Source: JBKBKC01 sp046294265 (GTDB lineage Bacteria > Pseudomonadota > Alphaproteobacteria > Rhodobacterales > Rhodobacteraceae). From it: a stretch of 64,000 nucleotides of DNA. The translations under genes were made by a program, and so were the position numbers. Location: positions 62,001 through 126,000 of the forward strand of contig JBKBKC010000001.1 of NCBI GenBank assembly GCA_046294265.1. The letters are read 5' to 3'. Every line of letters starts with the position of its first letter. Within the stretch, counting starts at the first letter, position 1. Shown piece after piece: positions 43,051 to 53,048 of the stretch. The notes under the pieces are model-generated. The model saw nothing but the letters and a program-made list of their open reading frames with translations. It searched no databases and was not told the DNA's origin.

Positions 43051-44628
43051 ATGGAATTCCTGTTTCTGGCTTTGCTTCTTGGGGGCGTCGCATTCGCGTT
43101 CACGACCGGATCGGACGGTGGCGGCGGTGGCGATGGCGATGGCGACGTTGGCGAGACGCTGCTGGGCAGCTCCGGGGACGACACGCTGCAAGGCACGCTG
43201 GGCGACGACCTGATCCGGGGCTTTGACGGAGACGACCTCATCATAGGCCGCGCGGGGGCGGATACGCTGGAGGGCGGGGGCGGCAATGACACCATCATCG
43301 GCGGGCCGGGCAATGACCAGATCTGGGGCAGCCTCGGCAATGACCGGCTTGAGGGTGGCACTGGGAATGACACGCTCAACGGCGGTCTTGGCAGCGACCT
43401 GCTGATCGGCGATGCGGGTGACGACCTGCTGCTGGCGCGGGGCGAGAACAACCTGTTCTATGGTGGGCTGGGCAACGACACGATCCTGGGCGGCAACACC
43501 GGCACGGATACGATCTATGGCGGCTTTGGCGATGACAGCATCGCGGGTGGCGGCGCGAGCTATGGTGGCGACGGCAACGATACCATAGCGGGCGGCGTCA
43601 TCCTGAACGGTGGCAATGGCGATGACGTCCTCTCCAGTGGCGCAGATTTCGCCAATCTGCGCGGCGGTGCCGGGGCGGACCTTCTGTCCGGCACGGGCGA
43701 CAACAGCCGCTACCTGGGCGGTGTCGGCGCCGATACGATCAACGCGTCGGGGGCCAACCTGTTTGTGCGCGGCGACGCGGGCAACGACCAGATCTTCGTG
43801 GAAAGCGATGGCGCCGACATTTATGGCGGCGCGGGCAGCGATGCGATCAGCGCCCATGGCGACCGCATGGTGATCTGGGGCGGCTTTGCGGATGAGCCGG
43901 GCGACAATTCGATCCTCGTGGTCGGCACCGGCAACGCCGTGAACGCGGGCCCCGGCAACGACGGTGTGCGCGTGAGCGGGTCCGGCAACGATGTGAACGG
44001 CGGCACGGGCGACGATACGCTGGTGGCCTATGACCGCACCATCACGGCAGATACGACCACGCTTGCCTTTGCCGATCAGGGGCCCAACCGGCTGACGGGT
44101 GGCGCGGGGTCGGACGTTCTGATCGGCACCGGCGCAGGCAGCGTGCTGGCAGGGGGCGATCAGACGGTGGGCGGGGTCAACACCATCCACGCGATGGGGG
44201 CGGTCGAGCTGACCGCAGACCCGGGCACCGGGCCGGTGATCCCGTCCATGACCATCATTTCGGCCCCGATGACCGCCGACGTGATCCATGCCTCGACCCA
44301 TGTGCAGATCGCACAATTCGAACCCGGCCTCGATATCCTGGAACTGCGCGTCACCTATGGTGATGCGGGCCTGCCCGCCGGCACCACAGTCGATGCCTCC
44401 GGCTATGAGATCAGCCTGCGCGCAGTCGTCGTCAACGACCTGTTCGCAACCGAGGTGACCGTTCTGCGCAGCGCTGACAATACCGCCGTGACCCTCGATG
44501 GCATGGTCGGGGCCATCCTCTTCGGCGTCTCGCCCGCGCAAATCTCTTCCGGCGATATCCGGCTCGTGGTCCAGACCGCAGAGGCGGCAACGGCAGCAGA
44601 CATCGCGCTGCTGGAGCGGTATCAGTAG
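43051..44628 (+). CDS. Hemolysin-type calcium-binding (RTX) repeat protein
   Basis: A 525-residue protein. An N-terminal hydrophobic helix (MEFLFLALLLGGVAFAF) is followed by a Gly/Asp linker. From about residue 38 to 340 there are numerous RTX nonapeptides of the GGxGxDxLx type (e.g. GGPGNDQIWG, GGTGNDTLNG), which fold as a calcium-binding beta-roll. A C-terminal region of ~130 residues (from about VIHASTHVQIAQFEPGLDI) resembles the non-repeat tail of related Rhodobacteraceae proteins. No catalytic domain is seen. The hydrophobic N-terminus suggests membrane anchoring or Sec export; type I export is also possible. No hlyBD genes are nearby. Confidence 0.85.
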   Translation: MEFLFLALLLGGVAFAFTTGSDGGGGGDGDGDVGETLLGSSGDDTLQGTLGDDLIRGFDGDDLIIGRAGADTLEGGGGNDTIIGGPGNDQIWGSLGNDRLEGGTGNDTLNGGLGSDLLIGDAGDDLLLARGENNLFYGGLGNDTILGGNTGTDTIYGGFGDDSIAGGGASYGGDGNDTIAGGVILNGGNGDDVLSSGADFANLRGGAGADLLSGTGDNSRYLGGVGADTINASGANLFVRGDAGNDQIFVESDGADIYGGAGSDAISAHGDRMVIWGGFADEPGDNSILVVGTGNAVNAGPGNDGVRVSGSGNDVNGGTGDDTLVAYDRTITADTTTLAFADQGPNRLTGGAGSDVLIGTGAGSVLAGGDQTVGGVNTIHAMGAVELTADPGTGPVIPSMTIISAPMTADVIHASTHVQIAQFEPGLDILELRVTYGDAGLPAGTTVDASGYEISLRAVVVNDLFATEVTVLRSADNTAVTLDGMVGAILFGVSPAQISSGDIRLVVQTAEAATAADIALLERYQ

Positions 44629-44713
44629 GACGATCCGCGCGGAGGGCTGGGCCCCCTCACCTCGGCACAAGGGGCCGGTCACCAGCCTGATCTTGCCCGG
44701 ACCCGCGATCACG

Positions 44714-44742
44714 CGTATCACTCATGGCATGATACGTTTTTT
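44714..44742 (+). terminator. Possible terminator downstream of the RTX gene
   Basis: CGTATCA (44714-44720) and TGATACG (44730-44736) form a 7-bp stem with a 9-nt loop, followed at once by six T residues. It lies 86 bp after the RTX stop and 141 bp before leuC. A GC-rich two-tier inverted repeat (GGCTG, GGCCCC / GGGGCC, CAGCC) between about 44645 and 44687 comes first. The weak stem makes the assignment tentative. The rest of the 254-bp gap would hold the leuC promoter; I found no leader peptide rich in Leu codons. Confidence 0.5.
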
Positions 44743-44882
44743 CGACATGGCCGACCATGAACGCCTGCCCTGGCGGTTCACCGCGCTCACCCGGTCCGTC
44801 CTCGCACGCCGCTGACGCCCCCTGCCCGCCCGTCGCAGTCACCGTCAGCCCCCCTTGCCCTTCCGATCAGGAACCCCGAGCC

Positions 44883-46304
<1,422 letters not shown>

Positions 46305-46347
46305 TGCCATCATGCAAACAGCACCACTCAGGTATCGCAACCTCTTG

Positions 46348-47232
46348 TCAAGTCGCCGGAAGCAGGTAGCTGGCATCGACCCAGCCCTGAAGGCCGACGG
46401 GAACGGTTCCCGCGGCGGTAGGCGGGGCAGCCACGACAGTAATATAGGCCCATCCGCCAGAGCGGCGGGTTATCTCGACACTTGTGTCCTTCGGGATCGA
46501 CCCAGGCGGATCCATCCGCTCGGCCGCTGCGCTTGGCCCACCACGCACATTCAGGCGCGTCGCGTTGACAATGAAACGGCTCGGCGCTCCCGGTGCATCG
46601 GACCCTCCGTCGATGAGTTCAACGAAGGATTGCTGCGGGAAAGCTGGCCCGGGATCAGTTTTCCAGCCGCGAGTGTCGATTTCCTCATGCGTCAAGATTC
46701 CCTTGATGTCGTACTTGTTGATGAGCGCAAGAACGATCTGCCGACCGATACGCAATTGCGACTCGGTATAAAGCGGCCATGCATAGGTCTGGCTGCCAAC
46801 GCGGGGGTGCTGCGCCTCGATGAAGCCGCCGCGGGCATTCAGTTGGCCCTCGGTCTTGATTACACCGTTGTCGTCAATCCAACGTCCGCCCCCTGCCATC
46901 GGCTTCATCCACCCGGCATTGATGAACTCGATGCCGACGGCATGCGAATTGAGATCGGAGAGAGCCCCATGGCGCGATGGTCCGGCATGCCAGGCTCGGC
47001 GATTGAACGGGGCGAGCTGCCAAGCCGTGCCATCCTCATCAATGACCAGATGTGCGCTGGTCCTCGTGTTCGCGGTTCCGCCCGCAGAGCCCAACAGCCA
47101 ATCGCGGGAGCTGGTCCCGTTCCACCCGGTCGTATAATGGGTCACAATGAAAGTGGGCGTAATCGTCCCAGGCGACAGATTGCTTGTCTGCCGGTACCAG
47201 ATGTCGTCAATCCTGTGGTTGGATATGTCCAT
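46348..47232 (-). CDS. N-acetylmuramoyl-L-alanine amidase with SH3 domain, inserted between leuC and leuD
   Basis: A 294-residue amidase_2 (PGRP-like) enzyme that cleaves the MurNAc-L-Ala bond. Zinc ligands are probably His in FIVTHYTTGWNG, His in AWHAGPSRHG, and Asp in WKTDPGPAFP. The C-terminal ~75 residues form a bacterial SH3 domain (NATRLNVRGGPSAA to GWVDASYLLPAT). There is no signal peptide, as in phage endolysins and AmpD-type enzymes. The start ATG (47232) has GGAGA 7 nt upstream. Its codon use is visibly less GC-biased than the flanking leu genes, and it reads against them, suggesting acquisition. Confidence 0.88.
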   Translation of the reverse strand: MDISNHRIDDIWYRQTSNLSPGTITPTFIVTHYTTGWNGTSSRDWLLGSAGGTANTRTSAHLVIDEDGTAWQLAPFNRRAWHAGPSRHGALSDLNSHAVGIEFINAGWMKPMAGGGRWIDDNGVIKTEGQLNARGGFIEAQHPRVGSQTYAWPLYTESQLRIGRQIVLALINKYDIKGILTHEEIDTRGWKTDPGPAFPQQSFVELIDGGSDAPGAPSRFIVNATRLNVRGGPSAAAERMDPPGSIPKDTSVEITRRSGGWAYITVVAAPPTAAGTVPVGLQGWVDASYLLPAT

Positions 47233-47453
47233 CGTAAGTCTCCGCTGATCCAATTGCTTTGGCTTTTCATGGTGCGGCGCATTTACGATTCGAACAAGAC
47301 CGGGCAGACCGAATTCACGATTGCACGGAGCAAACCAACGGAAGCCGCAAGTGGGTTTCGCGTTCCATCATTCTGTGGGCGGGCCGCACCGCAGCAGACG
47401 TATCCTTCTCTGCGACCGACTTCACGCAACGCCCCCACTAGGAGACATTCAAC

Positions 47454-48059
47454 ATGATCCCCTTCACCACACTCACCGGCATCGCGGCGCCCATGCCGCT
47501 GGTCAACATCGACACCGACATGATCATCCCCAAGCAGTTCCTGAAGACCATCGCCCGCACGGGCCTGGGCAAGAACCTGTTCGACGAGATGCGCCATACC
47601 CCGGACGGGGCCGAGATCCCTGATTTCGTGCTGAACCAGCCGCAATACCGGCAGGCCGAGATCCTGGTCGCGGGCGACAACTTCGGATGCGGCTCGTCCC
47701 GCGAACATGCGCCCTGGGCGCTTCTGGACTTCGGCATCCGCTGCGTGATCTCAACCAGCTTCGCCGACATCTTCTACAACAACTGCTTCAAGAACGGCAT
47801 CCTGCCCATCGTCCTGCCGCCCGAGGTGGTGGAGGTGCTGATGGAGGATGCCCGCCGTGGCGCCAATGCCCGCGTTACCGTCGATCTGCCGTCGCAGACC
47901 GTCACCACCTCCGACGGCCAGAGCTTTGCCTTCGAGGTTGACCCCCATCGCAAGCATTGCCTGCTGAATGGATTGGATGACATCGGCCTGACGCTGGAAA
48001 AGGCGGCGGCCATCGACGCCTACGAGGCAAAGGCCGTCACCCTGCAACCTTGGGCCTGA
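47454..48059 (+). CDS. leuD: 3-isopropylmalate dehydratase small subunit
   Basis: The small (swivelling) subunit of isopropylmalate isomerase. It has 201 residues; VNIDTDMIIPKQFLK and the substrate-recognition segment DNFGCGSSREHAPWALLDFG are diagnostic, and ISTSFADIFYNNCFKNGILP follows. AGGAGA sits about 8 nt before the ATG. It is cut off from leuC by the reverse-oriented amidase gene, so it needs its own promoter, presumably in the 222-bp gap 47233-47453, where I cannot point to a clear one. A 6-bp GC hairpin (48092-48107) follows. Confidence 0.97.
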   Translation: MIPFTTLTGIAAPMPLVNIDTDMIIPKQFLKTIARTGLGKNLFDEMRHTPDGAEIPDFVLNQPQYRQAEILVAGDNFGCGSSREHAPWALLDFGIRCVISTSFADIFYNNCFKNGILPIVLPPEVVEVLMEDARRGANARVTVDLPSQTVTTSDGQSFAFEVDPHRKHCLLNGLDDIGLTLEKAAAIDAYEAKAVTLQPWA

Positions 48060-48325
48060 CCCCCAATCACTCTACAACATCTGGTGCAGCGCCCGCCCTC
48101 CGGCGGGGGCTGTCCCGCAGATGCCGCGCAGTTGATGCAAACTGGCGACAGATTTTCCCCTAAAGCGCCACAAATGAAGTGCTTTGTTTCCGGGATGTTG
48201 CAGCGGCCCGGGAAAGAAGGCACAAATTGGGCAAGATTGAGGCAAGCCGCCACAAATGGCGGGAAATCATCGGAACAACGGGGCGGCACAGTATCGCTCC
48301 CGGTCCAGGCGAGAGGTTGGCAGCC

Positions 48326-49162
48326 GTGTTTTCACGGATCACAGGCGCATCCGTGCGCGCAGGTCTGGTCATGGTGCTGGTGGCGACGCCTTCGGTGCTG
48401 TTGCCCGGAACCGGGGTGGACGGCCAGCAGATGGCAGCACTCATCGCGGTGATCGCGGGCGTATTCACCTTCATCGAATACAGCGCCACCTACCCCGGCC
48501 TCGTCGAATTCCGCGACGCCCCGCCCTACAACCGCACCCGTTTCCTGATGCTGTTCGTGATGGTTCTGGTGTTGTCCATCGCCGGACGCAATGCCTCTGA
48601 CCCCTCGACGCTCGGCTCGCTCCTCGGTGCCATCGCCTATCTGTGCGGGCTGGCGCTCGACTTCCCCTACAGCCCGGTCCGGCTGGTCACCATCCTGCTG
48701 TCGCATGACACCCCGCCCGGCACTGCGCTGGCGATTCGGTCCATGGCCGGGGCAGCCTACATGACGGCGATGATGTCGCTGGTGCTGTTCATCGTGCTCT
48801 TGCGGATGCAGAACTGGCCTGCGAGCAACGGGGCCTTCAACGTCTGGGTCAACCTGCCCACCTTCGATCCCACCGGGGGCGGCGATGTGGTGGCTCGACT
48901 GGAACGCGATGCGCGTGTCAATCTCGCGCTGGGGTTCCTTCTGCCATTCGTCATACCCGCAGTGATCAAGGCGGGCGGCATGGGGTTGGGGACGCTGGAC
49001 ATGACCGCGCCGCAGGCGCTGACCTGGACGATTGCCGCATGGGCTTTTCTTCCCGCTTCCCTCTTCATGCGCGGCATCGCGATGGCGCGCATCGCGGCGA
49101 TGATCCGCGACAAGCGCCAGCACGGCCAGGACCCCGGCGCACCCGGCTATGTCGCCGCCTGA
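48326..49162 (+). CDS. Uncharacterised polytopic membrane protein
   Basis: A 278-residue protein with about six hydrophobic segments (e.g. RAGLVMVLVATPSVLLP, FLMLFVMVLVLSIAG, MMSLVLFIVLLRMQNW). It resembles no family I can name; similar proteins occur near leuD in Rhodobacteraceae from memory. The GTG at 48326 has GAGAGG 9 nt upstream and precedes the first conserved-looking segment; an ATG at 48179 would add 49 unlikely residues. The 266 bp between leuD and this gene hold GC hairpins (CGCCA-CAAA-TGGCG near 48250) but no gene. Its stop overlaps the next gene. Confidence 0.75.
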   Translation: MFSRITGASVRAGLVMVLVATPSVLLPGTGVDGQQMAALIAVIAGVFTFIEYSATYPGLVEFRDAPPYNRTRFLMLFVMVLVLSIAGRNASDPSTLGSLLGAIAYLCGLALDFPYSPVRLVTILLSHDTPPGTALAIRSMAGAAYMTAMMSLVLFIVLLRMQNWPASNGAFNVWVNLPTFDPTGGGDVVARLERDARVNLALGFLLPFVIPAVIKAGGMGLGTLDMTAPQALTWTIAAWAFLPASLFMRGIAMARIAAMIRDKRQHGQDPGAPGYVAA

Positions 49163-50211
49163 CGCTGGCGCTGCTCCTCGCAGGGCTGTCCGCACCGCTC
49201 ATGGCCGACACGCTGCGTATCGCGGCCTACCATGCCGAGCTGTCGCGCAAGGGCCCCGGCCTTCTGCTGCACGAACTCACCACAGGGCGCAACGCCGCCA
49301 CTGAGGCCGCCGTGGCCGCAATCGCCGCGACCGGGGCCGATGCGATCCTGCTCCTCGATATCGATTTCGACCCGGGGCTAGCCGCCCTCACCGCGCTGGC
49401 CGCCCGGCTGGAGGCGAAGGGCCAACCCTATCCGCACCGCCTTGCCCTGCCGCCCAATCGGGCCATCCCGACCGGTCTCGATCTTGACGGCGACGGCCGA
49501 CTGGGCGAGCCCGAGGATGCGCAGGGCTATGGCCGGTTCGCAGGCCAGGGCGGCATGGCGATCCTGTCGCGCCTGCCGGTGGACCGCGACGGGCTGCGCG
49601 ACCTGTCCGCGTTCCTCTGGGCGGACCTGCCCGGCCACCGGATGCCCGCCCCCCTGCCGAAGGGCGCCGCCGCCATCCTGCGCCTCGCCTCGTCCGGCAT
49701 ATGGGAGGTGCCGCTGGTGCTGCCGGATGGGGAACGCCTGCGCCTTTTGGCCTTCCACGCCGCCCCCCCGGCCTTTTCCGACCTCAACCGCGCCCGCCAT
49801 GGCGATGAGCTCGCCTTCTGGCCGCTGTTCCTTGACGGCCATCTGCCCCTGCCCCCCCCCGCGCCGCCCTTCGTCATCCTCGGCACCGCCAACGCCGACC
49901 CTGCGGATGGCGAGGGCGACCGTGCGGCCCTTCGCGCCCTGCTCACCCACCCCGCCCTGCAGGACCCCGCACCGCGCGGCAACGCCCCGCCCGATCCCGA
50001 CCACACAGGCGATCCCGCCACCGACACCGCCGCCTTCGGCCGCGCCCGCGGCCTGCCGGGCAGCGTCCGGGTGGATTACGTCCTGCCCTCGGCCGATCTG
50101 GCGGTGACGGCCAGCGGGGTGCTCTGGCCCGACGAGGTCGACCCGCTTGCAGCAACCCTTGCCGCAGCATCGCGCCACCGGCCGGTCTGGATGGACGTCA
50201 TCCTGCCGTGA
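49039..50211 (+). CDS. Endonuclease/exonuclease/phosphatase-fold secreted protein
   Basis: The conserved part starts near base 49165 (TLRIAAYHAELSRKGPGLLL) and resembles secreted EEP-fold proteins: LLLDIDFDPGL, AILSRLPVDRDGLRDL, LLAFHAAPPAFSD, and the C-terminal VDYVLPSADL with a final HRPVW are the usual phosphodiesterase motifs. Just before it lies a signal-like RRLTLALLLAGLSAPLMA. No ATG, GTG or TTG precedes that signal nearby. The choices are ATG 49039 (overlap 124 bp), an in-frame CTG at 49159 overlapping the previous stop as CTGA, or ATG 49201 without a signal. The start is unresolved; the function is unknown. Confidence 0.8.
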   Translation: MGFSSRFPLHARHRDGAHRGDDPRQAPARPGPRRTRLCRRLTLALLLAGLSAPLMADTLRIAAYHAELSRKGPGLLLHELTTGRNAATEAAVAAIAATGADAILLLDIDFDPGLAALTALAARLEAKGQPYPHRLALPPNRAIPTGLDLDGDGRLGEPEDAQGYGRFAGQGGMAILSRLPVDRDGLRDLSAFLWADLPGHRMPAPLPKGAAAILRLASSGIWEVPLVLPDGERLRLLAFHAAPPAFSDLNRARHGDELAFWPLFLDGHLPLPPPAPPFVILGTANADPADGEGDRAALRALLTHPALQDPAPRGNAPPDPDHTGDPATDTAAFGRARGLPGSVRVDYVLPSADLAVTASGVLWPDEVDPLAATLAAASRHRPVWMDVILP

Positions 50212-50801
50212 CCCCCAGGCTCCGGATGCGCGCACAACGTATCCTCCCCCAGTCTGGACGCGCCGCAATCACGCCTTGGGTCATCTCGGGCATGTCCGCA
50301 TCCCATCCGGCATGGCCTTGCGGCTTCATCGCAGTCACGATCACATCGACAGCCACAGCGGCAGCCTTCGTCAGGTGGGACCGGTCCGGGCTGATCATCG
50401 ACCGCCTTGCCGCGCAGGCCATCACCCGGAAGCGGGCGGATTGCGCGGTGCGCTGTGACGACCAACCGATCCACTGGGCACTTGCCAGCGCCGAACGTGG
50501 CATCGCGGCCATGAAGCGGGGCATGGGCGACGCGGACACGGGCATGGTGCGCGCAGGAGATTTCCTGCCGCTGGCGCCGCTGCCTGTCTGGCTGACCCCG
50601 CCGGAACCCCGGCCCGATCTCAAGCGCACCCACGGGGTGGCGGATCGCCTCGCAACGGGCTTGCGCGCGCTTGACCAACCTGCGCGGGTGCGGGCATTTG
50701 TGACGGCCCCGCCTCGCGTTCCAATGGCCCCGAACGGGCGAGGCAGATGGGTCATGCCGTCTGGCGGGGGCCTGCTCCGCAAACATGGCCCACAGGGCTG
50801 A
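50208..50801 (+). CDS. Uncertain ORF, uncharacterised
   Basis: An open frame of 197 codons starting with a GTG that overlaps the previous stop as GTGA. The middle (GLIIDRLAAQAITRKRADCA to GVADRLATGLRAL) looks protein-like and third positions are mostly G/C, but the ends are Pro/Arg-rich and the bias is weaker than in neighbours. No family is recognised. A minus-strand frame across the same DNA is Arg-rich and looks like a shadow. This may be a lineage-specific gene, a decayed gene, or non-coding. The 133 bp from 50802 to recQ hold nothing else I can identify. Confidence 0.35.
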   Translation: MTPRLRMRAQRILPQSGRAAITPWVISGMSASHPAWPCGFIAVTITSTATAAAFVRWDRSGLIIDRLAAQAITRKRADCAVRCDDQPIHWALASAERGIAAMKRGMGDADTGMVRAGDFLPLAPLPVWLTPPEPRPDLKRTHGVADRLATGLRALDQPARVRAFVTAPPRVPMAPNGRGRWVMPSGGGLLRKHGPQG

Positions 50802-50934
50802 ACTGCCCCCGCCCGCCATATCGCAGCCCCGCCTCCTCCGGCGATGGGTCGGGACCGGCGCAGGTTCCCGGAAACACGGTAACCTGACCGGAACAGCTCG
50901 TTCCCCGGCGCACCGCACCACATATCACCCCGCC

Positions 50935-53016
50935 TCAGCCCTCGCCCCGGATCACCTCCAGAAACGCCGCGCCGAACCGCTCCAGCCTCGCCTCACCCAG
51001 CTCGCCCGCCCGCTCCAGCTCCGCCAGGGTCCCCGGCCGCGCCTCCGCGATCCGGCGCAGCGCGGCGGGCGAAAGGCTCATCGGTTTCCCCGTCCCGTCC
51101 TCACCGCGCGCCAGCCGCCGCTGCACCTCCTCCAGTCGGTCGAACACCTCGCCCGACGCACGCCCCGCCAGCCGCATCCGCGCGGGATGCGGCCGCGCGG
51201 CCGCCTCACCGGTGATCACGGCCAGGAACGCGGCCCCATAGCTCTCCAGCTTCCTCGCCCCCACGCCGGTGATCCCCGCCATCTGGTCCAGCGTGGCGGG
51301 CCGCCGCTCGGCCATCTCGATCAGCGTGCGGTCGGGAAAGACCACATAGGCAGGCACGCCCTGCGCCTCGGCCAGCGCGCGCCGCTTGGCCTTGAGCGCC
51401 GATAACAGCGCCGCATCCTCGTCCGCCACCTGCGCCCGCGCCACGGGCCGGTCGCCCACCCCCTCGACCGTATCGCGCCGCAGCGTCACCGGCACCTCGC
51501 CCCGCAGCACGGGCCGCGCGGCATCCGTCATCCGCAGCGCACCATGCCGCGCAGGGTCGGGGCGCAGCATGTCGCGGCCCATCATCTGCCGGAACACCGC
51601 CCCCCAGGCCGGTTTCGACATCTCGCGCCCCACGGCAAAGGTGGGCAGCTGGTCATGCCCCCGCTCGCGCACCTTGGGCGTGGCTGTCCCCGTCAGGATG
51701 TCGATCAGATGCCCCGCCCCGAACCACTCCCCCGTCCGCAGTACCGCCGACAGCGCCTTTCGCACCGCATCCGTGCCATCGAACAGCGCGGCAGGCCGGT
51801 CGCAGATGTCGCAGTTGCCGCAGGGCCCGGGTCTTTCCCCGAAATACCCCAGCAGAACCTGCCGCCGGCACCCCACCGCCTCCGCCAGACCCAGAAGCGC
51901 GTTCAGCCGACCGTGATCGGCCTCCTTGCGCTCGGCCGGGGCCACGCCCTCGTCGATCTGGGTGCGCCGGAACCGGATGTCGTCGGTCCCGTACAGCGTC
52001 AGCGTTTCCGCCGCCGCCCCGTCGCGCCCGGCCCGCCCGATCTCCTGGTAATAGCCCTCGATCGACTTGGGCAGGTCGGCATGGGCCACCCAGCGGATAT
52101 CGGGCTTGTCGATCCCCATGCCGAAGGCGACCGTGGCCACCACGATCAGCCCGTCCTCCTGCTGGAACGCCACCTCCACCCGCCGCCGCTCTTCGGCCTC
52201 CAGCCCCGCGTGATAGGCAAGGGCCGCATGTCCCGCCCCCCGCAGCGCCTCGGCCAGCGTTTCGGTCTTGGCCCGCGTGCCGCAATAGACGATGCCCGAC
52301 TGGCCGCGGCGGGCAGCGGCAAAGGCCAGCACCTGCTCGCGCGGTCGGTCCTTCACGGCAAAGGCCAGATGGATGTTCGGCCGGTCGAACCCGCGCAGGA
52401 AGGTGACAGGCTCCCCCCCGGCAAACAGCCGGTCCACGATCTCGGCCCGCGTCTCCTCATCCGCGGTGGCGGTGAAGGCGGCCAGCGGCACGCCCAGGCT
52501 GCGACGCAACTCGCCGATGCGCAGATAGTCGGGGCGGAAATCATGGCCCCATTGGCTCACGCAATGGGCCTCGTCCACCGCAATCGCGCCCACGCCCACC
52601 CGCCGCAGCATGGCGACCGTGCCGGGCATCCCCAGCCGTTCTGGCGCCAGATACAGCAGTTTCAACCGCCCCGCATCCAGCCCCGCGAACACCTCCTCCG
52701 TCTCGCCCTCGGTATTGCCGGAGGTGAGCGCCCCCGCCTCCACCCCCGCCGCCCGCAGCGCACGCACCTGGTCGCGCATCAGCGCAATGAGGGGTGAGAT
52801 CACCACCGTCACCCCCGGCCGGCACAGGGCGGGCAGCTGAAAGCACAGCGATTTACCCCCGCCCGTGGGCATGATGGCCAGCACCTCGCGGCCTGCGCGC
52901 ACGGCCTCCACGATCTCCGCCTGGCCGGGGCGGAAACTGTCGAACCCGAACACGCTGCGCAACAGATCGGCTGCCTCTGGCATCGGGTCCCCGGACATGG
53001 ATGCAGCCGCTTTCAT
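50935..53016 (-). CDS. recQ: ATP-dependent DNA helicase RecQ
   Basis: A 693-residue 3'-5' helicase for recombination and fork repair. Walker A is IMPTGGGKSLCF, the DEAH box is VDEAHCVSQWGHDFRPDY, and motif VI is YQEIGRAGRDG. The zinc-binding cysteines are in CRRQVLLGYFGERPGPCGNC with DIC following; then the RQC winged helix. Two HRDC domains end the protein (ALAEAQGVPAYVVFPDRTL and ARGEDGTGKPMSLSPAALRR), one more than E. coli RecQ. Three in-frame ATGs compete for the start (53016, 52998, 52983); the last has GGGGA 5 nt upstream. Confidence 0.95.
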   Translation of the reverse strand: MKAAASMSGDPMPEAADLLRSVFGFDSFRPGQAEIVEAVRAGREVLAIMPTGGGKSLCFQLPALCRPGVTVVISPLIALMRDQVRALRAAGVEAGALTSGNTEGETEEVFAGLDAGRLKLLYLAPERLGMPGTVAMLRRVGVGAIAVDEAHCVSQWGHDFRPDYLRIGELRRSLGVPLAAFTATADEETRAEIVDRLFAGGEPVTFLRGFDRPNIHLAFAVKDRPREQVLAFAAARRGQSGIVYCGTRAKTETLAEALRGAGHAALAYHAGLEAEERRRVEVAFQQEDGLIVVATVAFGMGIDKPDIRWVAHADLPKSIEGYYQEIGRAGRDGAAAETLTLYGTDDIRFRRTQIDEGVAPAERKEADHGRLNALLGLAEAVGCRRQVLLGYFGERPGPCGNCDICDRPAALFDGTDAVRKALSAVLRTGEWFGAGHLIDILTGTATPKVRERGHDQLPTFAVGREMSKPAWGAVFRQMMGRDMLRPDPARHGALRMTDAARPVLRGEVPVTLRRDTVEGVGDRPVARAQVADEDAALLSALKAKRRALAEAQGVPAYVVFPDRTLIEMAERRPATLDQMAGITGVGARKLESYGAAFLAVITGEAAARPHPARMRLAGRASGEVFDRLEEVQRRLARGEDGTGKPMSLSPAALRRIAEARPGTLAELERAGELGEARLERFGAAFLEVIRGEG

Positions 53017-53048
53017 TTGCGCAGAACGCGGTTAACGAAGGGTGAGGA

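Noticed and set aside
43170..44050. Tandem DNA repeat or CRISPR-like array
   Set aside because: The periodicity comes from RTX nonapeptide codons (GGxGxD) within one coding frame; units vary and there are no identical repeats with unique spacers.
44629..44882. Leucine leader peptide and attenuator before leuC
   Set aside because: The only short frame (28 codons from about 44731) has no run of Leu codons and no ribosome site; the nearby hairpin is better read as the RTX gene terminator.
46305..47453. Insertion sequence between leuC and leuD
   Set aside because: The gene is an amidase with SH3 domain, not a transposase, and I saw no terminal inverted repeats or target duplication by eye.
50198..50923. 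Minus-strand gene between the EEP-like gene and recQ
   Set aside because: The frame is very rich in Arg, Ser and Gly, with no domain or ribosome site, typical of a shadow in GC-rich DNA.
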